A stretch of DNA of 7,524 bases from an uncultured Methanobrevibacter sp. GTDB lineage: Archaea > Methanobacteriota > Methanobacteria > Methanobacteriales > Methanobacteriaceae. The position numbers were made by a program, and so were the translations under genes. Positions 1 through 6,229 of the stretch are shown here, piece by piece. The notes beneath the pieces are model-generated. The model did no database searches and was not told the DNA's origin. It saw nothing but the letters and a program-made list of their open reading frames with translations. The first letter of the stretch is position 1; each line of letters starts with the position of its first letter. The stretch covers positions 1 through 7,524 of the forward strand of contig CACZPT010000131.1 in NCBI GenBank assembly GCA_902783085.1. Direction: 5' to 3'.

Positions 1-88
1 AATTTTTGGGGTTATGATTCTGTTCTTCCATCATCTGAGCGACAAATTCATCTAATTTGATTTTATTATCTGATTTTTCATTTAACAT
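1..88 (-). CDS. 5' end of an unrecognised gene, cut by the window edge
   Basis: Only the first 29 codons are in the window, running leftward from an ATG at 88-86. The peptide begins MLNEKSDNKIKLDEFVAQMM and continues EEQNHNPKN; it is charged and hydrophilic with no signal sequence. The start is supported by a purine-rich Shine-Dalgarno sequence (GGAGAG, minus strand, 101-96) 7-9 nt upstream and by a TATA box further up. Too little is visible to name a family. A short out-of-frame ORF (137-78) overlaps this start, so a frameshifted longer N-terminus or a small leader peptide cannot be excluded. Confidence 0.6.
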   Translation of the reverse strand, partial: MLNEKSDNKIKLDEFVAQMMEEQNHNPKN

Positions 89-164
89 TATCTTTCTCTC
101 CTTTTATTATTTTTTTTGAAATTTCGTTTATCATCATGATGTAGTATTTTATCTGTTAAAAGAA

Positions 165-173
165 GTATATAAG
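165..173 (-). promoter_or_regulatory. Archaeal TATA box for the leftmost gene
   Basis: Read on the minus strand this is CTTATATAC, a good archaeal box A. Transcription would start about 25 nt downstream, near 140-144, giving a leader of roughly 50 nt before the ATG at 88. The position is inferred from the consensus only. Confidence 0.45.
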
Positions 174-314
174 TTAGTAAGTTATTTATGGCACAATATA
201 ATCTTGTTTTCTAAATATAACACTATTAAAGCAATATTTTAATGAAAAAATAATTTTATAATCATAATAAAAAATTTTTAGTTATTTTTTTTCTATTGGT
301 TTCATTATATGTTC

Positions 315-1811
315 TTTTTTTAGATTGTGTTATATTGTGTATAGTTTGAATTCAGTATTTTACTTGTTTTAATCTTATTGTTGTAAATTCTGTTAAGTGT
401 ATGTTTTGTTTTATGTTTACAAATGGTAGTTCTGCTGTTTTTGAGTGTGTTTTGTAGATTTTTTTGTGCTTCTTTTGTTTTCATTTTTCGTTGTATTTTG
501 ATTTTGGAAATGTTTCCATGGTCGCTGATTGTTCTGTATCGTTGTGTTTTGCTGTAGTATTCTTGTATTGGGCAGTTTTTACATTTTTTAGTCTGGTGGG
601 TGATTCTTGTTTTGTTTTTGTATTGGTATTCGCTTTTTTTGTATAGTGGTTGGCCAAGAGGGCGAATATATGTCATCATTTCATAATCGTAGTTGAAATT
701 GTCTTTTGAAATGGTTTTTCGGATAAATTTCTCTTTTTTTTCTTTTCTTGAGGGTTTTCGTGAGGATATGTATCCATCGAAGCCGTGTTTTTCAAGATAT
801 TCTGTGTTTTCATTAGTGGAATATCCATTATTGGCGCTTACTTGGTAGTTAACTGGTATTTCAGCATGTATTCTGGTTAAATTGGACTCTACTTGTTTTA
901 TTAATGGAATTAATTCATAATGGTCTGTCGGATTGTTTGTTATGTATGATGCAAGGATTATTCATTTATGTGGGTCTACGGCGATTTGTCCGTTGTAATC
1001 GTACTCTCATTTGCCTTTTTTATTCATCATCATTCTGGAATTTGGGTTGTTTATGCTGATTAAGTCTTTTCCTGATTCGTTTAGTTTTTCTTTGAGTGTT
1101 TCAAGCTTTTTGTAAATTTTTTTCAGGATTTTCTTCAGCTTGTTTTAAAAGGTTTTTTTTACTGGAAGCTCTCAATTTATCTTGGTCGATATCATTTTCT
1201 GAAGCTTTATTAATTTTTTCTACAGTTTTTTTGAAATTTTTCTTTATTTGTCAGTGATTTTGGAAGACTATTTTCAGATTCTTTTCCTAATTTCATGTCT
1301 TTTTCTTGATCTAATTTAATACTTTCTTCCAAATGTTCTTTCATTATTGTTAACGGTTGTTCATTGGTTAAATTCTTTTTTGATGTTTTTGATTTAAGTT
1401 TAGTTTCATCTGTACTAAAATGATGAATTTTAACTAAATCTTCTTCGGTTGCTATTTTTATAGTCATTTTAAAAGCTTCATCAATCAAATCAGAATAATT
1501 TCGTTTAAATCTCAAAATTGTACGATAACTATGATGTTGCATGCCTGCTGAGTACATATAAGCATCATCACTTTGGGTTCTTCGATCAATCATGTGGGGA
1601 TAGTTCCCCATCAGAAACACTTATCAAAAACTGGCCTAAGCAACATTTCATGAGGATAAGTAAATTCGCCGAGTGTATTAGCAAACTCACGCTTTGTTTC
1701 ACAACAGTCAATATGATTGGCCACATTTTTAATAAAATAAGAAGGATGGTCTTGAAATCAATTTCTTCAAGTCCATTGAGTCTGATTAATAGTATCATAT
1801 TTTAAAACCAT
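315..1811 (-). pseudogene. Decayed IS1182-like DDE transposase
   Basis: This transposase relic reads right to left and starts at ATG 1811 (MVLKYDTINQTQ). The following pieces align in order with an IS1182-type transposase, but in changing frames: FQDHPSYFIKNVANHIDCC (near 1757), LISVSDGELSPHD (near 1627-1589), IDRRTQSDDAYMYSAGMQ (from about 1590), the linker ending NLLKQAEENPEK, then KIYKKLETLKEKL (from 1117) through NGQIAVD, HAEIPVNYQVSANNGYS, CKNCPIQ and RYRTISDHGN, AELPFVNIKQN (near 425), and finally TEFKLYTI with HNLKK (near 356-315). Frame changes fall near 1755-1780 (two that compensate), 1626-1630, 1582-1595, 1226-1232, 1117-1123, 459-465 and 355-357. In-frame stops lie at 1009-1007 (TGA where Trp is expected), 964-962 (TGA where Gly is expected) and 332-330. 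The expected first Asp (TDETK, where DGTK is usual) and the Glu (AELPF) remain, but the second Asp reads Asn in SANNGYS. No working product is possible. Confidence 0.88.
315..1811 (-). mobile_element. Remnant of an IS1182-like insertion sequence, ends not found
   Basis: The decayed transposase fills this span, so an insertion sequence of roughly 1.6 kb or more once sat here. I could not find convincing terminal inverted repeats or a target-site duplication in 180-314 or 1812-1930; both flanks are simple AT-rich DNA. The real ends probably lie within about 150 bases of either side. Family placement rests on the DDE pattern and the CxxC plus RYRTISDHGN block seen in the translated pieces. Confidence 0.7.
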
Positions 1812-1935
1812 AAATAAAATAACTATAAAGATTTATATCTATAATATTGGATTGTAATTTATTGTATATAAAATTAAATGAAAAGTAAGTAGAAAAATAT
1901 TAAAAATTAGTGGGATTGTGTCTCACCTTATTTTT

Positions 1936-1949
1936 GAAAGATTTATATA
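1936..1949 (+). promoter_or_regulatory. BRE and TATA box for the zinc-ribbon gene
   Basis: GAAAG at 1936-1940 is a BRE-like purine stretch directly before TTTATATA at 1942-1949. The ATG lies at 1974, so transcription would begin within a few bases of the start codon, giving a nearly leaderless mRNA; no Shine-Dalgarno is visible, which fits. The 12-mer AAAGATTTATAT within this box also occurs at 1828-1839. Confidence 0.65.
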
Positions 1950-1973
1950 CTTTTAATTAATAATTACTAAACA

Positions 1974-2339
1974 ATGACAAGAATTTGTAGTAATTGTAAT
2001 TTTGAAAATCAGGATGATTATGATTTCTGTGCCAAATGTGGTACTCCATTAATTGAAGGTGTTCAACCAAGAAGGGTTTTGGTTTATAATCAACAGCCTG
2101 AAATTAATAAAAAGATAATGGCTATTTCTTATATAGTTACAATATTTTTGTCTTGGAGCGGTTTTATATTTGGATATTTTTTTAAAAATGCAACGGCAGG
2201 TATTTTTACATTTTTTGGATTTTTCTTACCATTTTATTTAATTCAAGCTCCTGTAAAAAAACTAAGGTATCATGGTTATATTCAATTAATTATTTCTGTT
2301 GTTGGTGTGGCATTTTCTTTTTTCATGATGACAAATTAA
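1974..2339 (+). CDS. Zinc-ribbon membrane protein, 121 residues
   Basis: The N-terminus carries a zinc ribbon with paired cysteines C5/C8 (ICSNC) and C19/C22 (FCAKCG), the zinc_ribbon-type knuckle found on many small archaeal membrane proteins. A polar linker (about 24-47) follows, then three hydrophobic segments at about 49-70, 74-92 and 101-119, ending just before the C-terminus. The predicted product is a small integral membrane protein with a cytosolic zinc-binding head. The family has no firm biochemical role; protein-protein contact is the usual guess. It stands alone behind its own promoter and converges on the next gene. The start is fixed by the first ATG, right after the predicted transcription start. 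Domain identity is fairly sure; function is unknown. Confidence 0.85.
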   Translation: MTRICSNCNFENQDDYDFCAKCGTPLIEGVQPRRVLVYNQQPEINKKIMAISYIVTIFLSWSGFIFGYFFKNATAGIFTFFGFFLPFYLIQAPVKKLRYHGYIQLIISVVGVAFSFFMMTN

Positions 2340-2351
2340 AAAATATAAAAT

Positions 2352-2385
2352 GGGAAATTAAACAAAATGAAATTTAATATTTCCC
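2352..2385. terminator. Hairpin between two convergent genes
   Basis: GGGAAAT at 2352-2358 pairs with ATTTCCC at 2379-2385, and TAAA (2359-2362) can pair with TTTA (2373-2376) across a 2-nt bulge. It lies 13 nt after the stop of the zinc-ribbon gene and overlaps the last codons of the minus-strand gene. It could end transcription or stabilise the 3' end on both strands. Archaeal termination relies mainly on U-tracts, so the role is inferred. Confidence 0.4.
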
Positions 2386-2876
2386 GTTAATAAATTTATA
2401 GGAATTGCTAGTGGATTAAAAGTGCCTTTACTCATTGCAGTATTAACTGCATCACCTCTGGACATGGTTCCGGGAACATTGCCGCTTCCAGCATAACCGT
2501 TATATGCATCGTTTCCTCGGATATTATCAATTAAACCTGCTCCGAAGATAGATTCGGCAGCTTCAGGGTTTACACTAACAATTATGTGGGGTGTAAAATG
2601 ATAGGTATATGTCATAATATCCCGTGCAGCACCGTATGGATCATTTGGTGAATCATCGTGCACATTATGAAGGGTTTGCCCATTTGCATTAAATGAGCTA
2701 CCAGGATAAATCCATTCAAAACCACCAATAATACTGAATTTGGAAGCCATATCAATACCGGGAGTTCCTTCATCAGTATCTTCAGCAATAATTAATATTG
2801 GACTTACTATTGTAGATAATAAGAAAGCAATAATAATTATCGCTATTATTCCCAATATTAGTTTTCCTTTTTTCAT
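2358..2876 (-). CDS. Unrecognised secreted or membrane-anchored protein, 172 residues
   Basis: The N-terminus MKKGK followed by an uninterrupted hydrophobic stretch (about residues 6-31) is a signal peptide or single membrane anchor. The rest (about 32-172) is hydrophilic, rich in Gly, Asn and Asp, and would lie outside the membrane. I do not recognise a domain. The middle contains HNVHDDSPNDPYGAARDI (70-87), with His and Asp residues that could bind metal, though this is only a composition remark. No cysteine is present after export. The gene is convergent with the zinc-ribbon gene and divergent from prs, with a 93-nt gap to prs that must hold both promoters. No Shine-Dalgarno is seen before the ATG, so a leaderless start is plausible. 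It looks intact. It may be a lineage-specific envelope protein, which is a guess from topology only. Confidence 0.72.
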   Translation of the reverse strand: MKKGKLILGIIAIIIIAFLLSTIVSPILIIAEDTDEGTPGIDMASKFSIIGGFEWIYPGSSFNANGQTLHNVHDDSPNDPYGAARDIMTYTYHFTPHIIVSVNPEAAESIFGAGLIDNIRGNDAYNGYAGSGNVPGTMSRGDAVNTAMSKGTFNPLAIPINLLTGNIKFHFV

Positions 2877-2900
2877 AATCTTTTTATTGTAACTTTCATG

Positions 2901-2910
2901 TATTAATACT
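2901..2910 (-). promoter_or_regulatory. Possible TATA element for the 172-residue protein
   Basis: The minus strand reads AGTATTAATA here, 25-34 nt before the ATG at 2876, the spacing expected for a leaderless archaeal transcript. The match to consensus is mediocre and the region is uniformly AT-rich. Confidence 0.25.
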
Positions 2911-2932
2911 TAACTTTTTTAATTGGCAAAAA

Positions 2933-2941
2933 CATATATTA
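2933..2941 (+). promoter_or_regulatory. Probable TATA box for the prs-orf99-uvrB operon
   Basis: CATATATTA lies behind an A-rich BRE-like stretch (GCAAAAA, 2926-2932). Its centre is about 33 nt upstream of the GTG start at 2970, so the leader would be very short. A second TATA-like stretch (2945-2956) is a competing candidate. Confidence 0.4.
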
Positions 2942-2960
2942 TTCTATAGTATATTATTTT

Positions 2961-2966
2961 GGTGAT
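2961..2966 (+). promoter_or_regulatory. Shine-Dalgarno site that fixes the prs GTG start
   Basis: GGTGAT matches the 3' half of the archaeal anti-SD complement (AGGAGGTGAT) and sits 3 nt before GTG. With the conserved IIGGSAS N-terminus directly after it, this supports the GTG rather than a later ATG. Confidence 0.6.
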
Positions 2967-2969
2967 ATT

Positions 2970-3884
2970 GTGATTATAGGTGGTTCAGCTTCTCAAGATT
3001 TGGCAGCTCATGTCGCACGTGAACTTAATGAAGAATTATGTTATGTTGAAACTAAAAAGTTTCCAGATGGTGAAAAGTATTTAAGGATTAATGGAACAAT
3101 CGATGAGGAAGTAACTGTCATCCAGTCTACCGGATATCCTCAAGATGAAAATTTAATGGAATTATTATTTATTATTTCTAATTTAAAGGATTTGGGTGCT
3201 AAAAAAGTAAAAGTTGTAGTTCCATATATGGGATATGCCAGACAAGAAAAACGTTTCAATCCTGGTGAAACAATATCTGCTAAAATTGTTTGTGAGTTGA
3301 TTCAAGCAGCAGGTGCAGATGAATTTATAACATTCAATATTCATGAAGAATGCGTTTTAAACTTCTTTGATATTCCAGCTAGAAACATATCAGCAATGCC
3401 TGCTATTGCAGAGTATTTGGCTAAAAAATTCTTTAAAAAATCCAGTAAAGAAGCATTGGTAATTGCCCCGGATAAAGGTGCTTACGGTTTTGCACAAGAA
3501 ATATCCAAAATAATTGGTTGTGAATGCACTTATTTATCTAAAGTTCGTTTAGGTCCTGATAAAGTTGAAACCAGAATCGTTGATGTTAGATGTGATGATG
3601 CTGGAGAAAATACAGTCAATGTAGACTCCGTTAAAGGAAAACACGCAATTATTATAGATGATATTATTGCTACCGGCGGAACTATAGTTAACGCAATTAA
3701 CATTTTAAAGCAATATGGTGCTGATTCAGTTGATGTTTGTTGTGTACATCCTATTTTAACTAATAATGGTGCTGTTAGAATATATGAAGCTGGCGCTAAT
3801 AAAATTATCGGTACTAACAGCCTATCTTCCGATACTTCAAGAGTATCTATTGCAAAAAGTATTGCGGATGCTTTGAGGGAATGA
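2970..3884 (+). CDS. prs: Ribose-phosphate pyrophosphokinase (PRPP synthetase)
   Basis: It makes 5-phosphoribosyl-1-diphosphate from ribose 5-phosphate and ATP, releasing AMP. PRPP feeds purine, pyrimidine, histidine and tryptophan synthesis and, in methanogens, tetrahydromethanopterin synthesis. The enzyme is cytosolic. At 304 residues it has the usual length for the short archaeal form. Visible motifs are FPDGEKYLR (31-39), the ATP-site loop YARQEKRFNPGE (89-100), NIHEE (123-127), APDKG (166-170), the flexible catalytic loop KVR (191-193), and the ribose-phosphate (PRPP) loop DDIIATGGT (230-238). All key blocks are present, so it should be active. Start is GTG at 2970. It heads a tight operon: the next gene begins 1 nt after its TGA. 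Assignment is firm; the archaeal class III label is inferred from taxon and length. Confidence 0.97.
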   Translation: MIIGGSASQDLAAHVARELNEELCYVETKKFPDGEKYLRINGTIDEEVTVIQSTGYPQDENLMELLFIISNLKDLGAKKVKVVVPYMGYARQEKRFNPGETISAKIVCELIQAAGADEFITFNIHEECVLNFFDIPARNISAMPAIAEYLAKKFFKKSSKEALVIAPDKGAYGFAQEISKIIGCECTYLSKVRLGPDKVETRIVDVRCDDAGENTVNVDSVKGKHAIIIDDIIATGGTIVNAINILKQYGADSVDVCCVHPILTNNGAVRIYEAGANKIIGTNSLSSDTSRVSIAKSIADALRE

Positions 3885-3885
3885 A

Positions 3886-4185
3886 ATGCCAATTGACAAA
3901 CAACAAATTAAACAGGATTTGATTGATAAATCTAATAATATTTTAACCCGCTATGGTGAACTTGAAAGTCTTGATAGTGTTTCAATCATGAATACATCAC
4001 AAAAAGTTGTATTTTTAGGTTCACTAAGAGTACTTGATGAGAGAAATGTTGTAAGTATTAAAAAGGATGTTGTTAAAGAATTTTCACAATATGGTGATAT
4101 TTCAATAAGGGATGAAAAAATAATTCCATGTTGTTCTCCAAGATATTTCCATATTAGTTTTAATGTTTCTATTGATAAAGTATGA
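3886..4185 (+). CDS. Unrecognised 99-residue protein between prs and uvrB
   Basis: I do not recognise a family. The protein is soluble, with no signal or membrane segment. An N-terminal charged helix-like part (about 1-28, MPIDKQQIKQDLIDKSNNIL) is followed by what looks like alternating strands and helices: QKVVFLGSLRVLDE (39-52), a helix near 57-69 and a C-terminal piece with IIPCCSPRYFHISF (79-92), where C82 and C83 are adjacent. It starts 1 nt after the prs stop with GAGGGA at 3875-3880 as ribosome binding site, and its TGA overlaps the ATG of uvrB (ATGA at 4182-4185), so all three genes are probably translated from one mRNA. Base composition and codon use look like those of its neighbours. 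A role tied to repair or nucleotide supply is possible from position only. Confidence 0.85.
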   Translation: MPIDKQQIKQDLIDKSNNILTRYGELESLDSVSIMNTSQKVVFLGSLRVLDERNVVSIKKDVVKEFSQYGDISIRDEKIIPCCSPRYFHISFNVSIDKV

Positions 4186-6146
4186 AAGAATTTAAATTAA
4201 AATCATCTTATAAACCATTAGGTGACCAGCCAAAAGCCATTAACTCTTTAGTTGATGGTATCAATAATAACATTCGTCATCAGACATTACTGGGTGTAAC
4301 GGGTTCGGGTAAAACTTTTACAATGGCAAATGTTATTGAAAAAGTTCAAAAACCAACACTTGTTATTTCACATAATAAAACTCTTGCTGCACAGTTATAC
4401 GAAGAGTTTAAGGAGTTTTTCCCAGATAATGCAGTAGAATATTTTGTTAGCTATTACGATTATTATCAACCCGAAGCATATGTTCCACGAACAGATACTT
4501 TTATTGATAAGGAAGCATCGATTAATGAAGATATTGATATAATGCGCCACTCAGCAACCCAATCACTTCTATCAAGAGATGATGTGATTGTTGTAAGTAG
4601 TGTTAGCTGCATTTATGGTATTGGATCTCCTGAAGATTATGGGGAATTTGCATTTGGAATTGCAGTTGGAGACATTTATGATCGCTCAGATATTATTAAA
4701 AAACTGGTTTTCATGCAATATGAGCGAAATGATATTGAATTTGACCGTGGACAGTTTAGAGTCAGAGGAGATGTAATTGAAATAAACCCTGTACATGGAA
4801 CACCACCAATTAGAATAGAACTATTTGGCGATGAAATAGATGCCATTAGCTTAATTGATAAAGTGACAGGTAAAAAAACTGAAAGCCTTCAAAGATATAT
4901 GATTTATCCGGCAAAACACTTTGTTGTTGGCCAAGACAAAATGGACGTGGCAATAACTAATATTAAACAGGAATTAGATGAAAGACTAAATGAATTAAAC
5001 TTACAAAACAAAATCCTTGAAGCGCAAAGACTGGAACAGAGAACCCGTTTTGATATTGAAATGCTTCAGGAAATGGGCTATTGTCCGGGAGTTGAAAACT
5101 ACTCAATGCATTTATCTGGAAGAAATTGGGGTGAAAAACCATATTCACTTTTAAAATACTTCCCGGATGATTTTTTAACAATAATTGATGAATCCCATGT
5201 GACCGTTCCACAGATTAGAGGAATGTATAATGGAGACCGTGCACGTAAAGAAACTCTAGTTGAACATGGATTCAGACTACCGTCAGCAAAAGAAAACAGA
5301 CCGCTTAGATTTGATGAATTCGAATCTTCAGTTAATCAGGTTATCTATGTATCAGCAACACCCGCCCAATATGAACTTTCAAAATCTAAAAATGTAGTTG
5401 AACAGATTATTCGCCCTACAGGACTGGTAGATCCGGAAGTCATAATTAGACCGGTAACAGGTCAAGTTGATGATTTACTTAAGGAAGTTAAAAAAACCGC
5501 TGAAAAAGATGAACGTGTTTTAGTAACAACACTAACTAAAAGAATGGCAGAAGATTTAACGGATTACTATGCAAAAATTGGTATAAAAGTTAGATATATG
5601 CATTCAGAAATCGATACACTAGAGCGAATTGATATTGTAGATGATTTAAGAAGAGGAAAATTCGATGTGTTGGTGGGAGTAAATCTCCTTCGTGAAGGTC
5701 TTGATTTACCTGAAGTTTCTTTAGTAGCTATTTTAGATGCTGATAAGGAAGGATTTTTAAGAAATGAAACCTCTTTAATACAGACAATAGGACGTGCAGC
5801 AAGAAATGTGGATGGGCGTGTAATAATGTATGTGGATGAAATGACAGATTCAGTTAAAAAGGCATATGATATTACACTTAAAAGACGTAAGCTGCAGATG
5901 AAATATAATGAAAAATATGGTATAACTCCAAAATCAACTCAAAGAACATTAAAAGAAAAATTAGCTGAAGAAGATGAAAAATATAAGTTTAAAGGTAGTG
6001 AAATTGATAAAATACCTAAAGATGAGCTTCGTTTGTTAATTCGTGATTTAGAAAAAGATATGAAAGATGCCGCTGCAAGACTGGACTTTGAAAGGGCAGC
6101 CGATTTGAGAAATAAACTTTATGCTTTAAAAGGATTTGAAAAATAA
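4182..6146 (+). CDS. uvrB: Excinuclease ABC subunit B (UvrB)
   Basis: UvrB is the damage-verifying helicase-like core of nucleotide excision repair: UvrA loads it at a lesion and UvrC then cuts on both sides. The 654 residues match the normal length. Visible are Walker A GVTGSGKT (38-45), the beta-hairpin block SYYDYYQPEAYVP (90-102) that inserts between the strands, Walker B IIDESH (334-339), helicase motif SAT (391-393), NLLREGLDLPE (501-511), motif VI QTIGRAARN (534-542), and the C-terminal UVR domain (about 614-649) that contacts UvrC. Nothing is missing, so it should work. Its ATG overlaps the TGA of the 99-residue gene, and no separate Shine-Dalgarno is evident, which points to translational coupling. 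UvrABC is a bacterial-type system; in mesophilic methanogens it is thought to be acquired by transfer, but codon use here looks native. uvrA and uvrC are not in the window. Confidence 0.98.
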   Translation: MKEFKLKSSYKPLGDQPKAINSLVDGINNNIRHQTLLGVTGSGKTFTMANVIEKVQKPTLVISHNKTLAAQLYEEFKEFFPDNAVEYFVSYYDYYQPEAYVPRTDTFIDKEASINEDIDIMRHSATQSLLSRDDVIVVSSVSCIYGIGSPEDYGEFAFGIAVGDIYDRSDIIKKLVFMQYERNDIEFDRGQFRVRGDVIEINPVHGTPPIRIELFGDEIDAISLIDKVTGKKTESLQRYMIYPAKHFVVGQDKMDVAITNIKQELDERLNELNLQNKILEAQRLEQRTRFDIEMLQEMGYCPGVENYSMHLSGRNWGEKPYSLLKYFPDDFLTIIDESHVTVPQIRGMYNGDRARKETLVEHGFRLPSAKENRPLRFDEFESSVNQVIYVSATPAQYELSKSKNVVEQIIRPTGLVDPEVIIRPVTGQVDDLLKEVKKTAEKDERVLVTTLTKRMAEDLTDYYAKIGIKVRYMHSEIDTLERIDIVDDLRRGKFDVLVGVNLLREGLDLPEVSLVAILDADKEGFLRNETSLIQTIGRAARNVDGRVIMYVDEMTDSVKKAYDITLKRRKLQMKYNEKYGITPKSTQRTLKEKLAEEDEKYKFKGSEIDKIPKDELRLLIRDLEKDMKDAAARLDFERAADLRNKLYALKGFEK

Positions 6147-6179
6147 TTTAATTTTCTTTAAATTTATACTATTAAGTAT
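6147..6179 (+). terminator. T-rich region and small hairpin after uvrB
   Basis: The uvrB stop is followed by T-rich DNA (TTTAATTTTCTTTAAATTT, 6147-6165) and a perfect 5-bp stem with 4-nt loop (ATACT-atta-AGTAT, 6166-6179). U-rich tracts are the main archaeal termination signal, so the operon probably ends here. The evidence is composition only. Confidence 0.35.
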
Positions 6180-6198
6180 TAATTACATTCGAAATTTT

Positions 6199-6207
6199 TT
6201 TATAAAT
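6199..6207 (+). promoter_or_regulatory. TATA box of the cstA-type gene
   Basis: TTTATAAAT is a near-ideal archaeal box A, with CGAAATTT (6190-6197) in the BRE position. The ATG at 6230 lies about 27 nt from its centre, so the transcript would be leaderless or nearly so, which fits the lack of a Shine-Dalgarno. Confidence 0.6.
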
Positions 6208-6225
6208 TAAATTATTTAATTTATA
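6201..6225. repeat. Perfect 11-bp inverted repeat over the cstA promoter
   Basis: TATAAATTAAA (6201-6211) and TTTAATTTATA (6215-6225) are perfect reverse complements separated by TTA. The repeat overlaps the TATA box on its left and ends 4 nt before the ATG. The position would suit an operator for a dimeric repressor. Since both arms are pure A/T in AT-rich DNA, chance remains a real alternative. Confidence 0.6.
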
Positions 6226-6229
6226 TTTA

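Noticed and set aside
89..314. RNA gene or CRISPR array in the left intergenic stretch
   Set aside because: No repeat units or tRNA-like cloverleaf are visible; apart from the leftmost gene's promoter, short ORF and Shine-Dalgarno, it is plain AT-rich DNA.
962..1009. In-frame TGA codons in the transposase as recoded Trp, Sec or programmed readthrough
   Set aside because: They fall at unrelated expected residues (Trp and Gly), sit beside many frameshifts, and the intact genes here use TGA as a normal stop (prs and the 99-residue gene).
464..1805. Plus-strand open frames at 464-646 and 1518-1805
   Set aside because: They lie opposite the transposase relic, show no family resemblance or promoter, and are explained as the complementary strand of the dead gene.
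180..1930. Terminal inverted repeats of the dead element
   Set aside because: The best pairing I found (a CACAAT core near 191-196 against 1916-1921 on the other strand) is only six bases long in AT-rich DNA, too weak to call.
3530..3892. Minus-strand open frames under prs (3530-3892), uvrB (4963-5211) and cstA (6511-6699, 6729-6929)
   Set aside because: Each is antisense to a confidently identified coding sequence and carries no recognisable domain.
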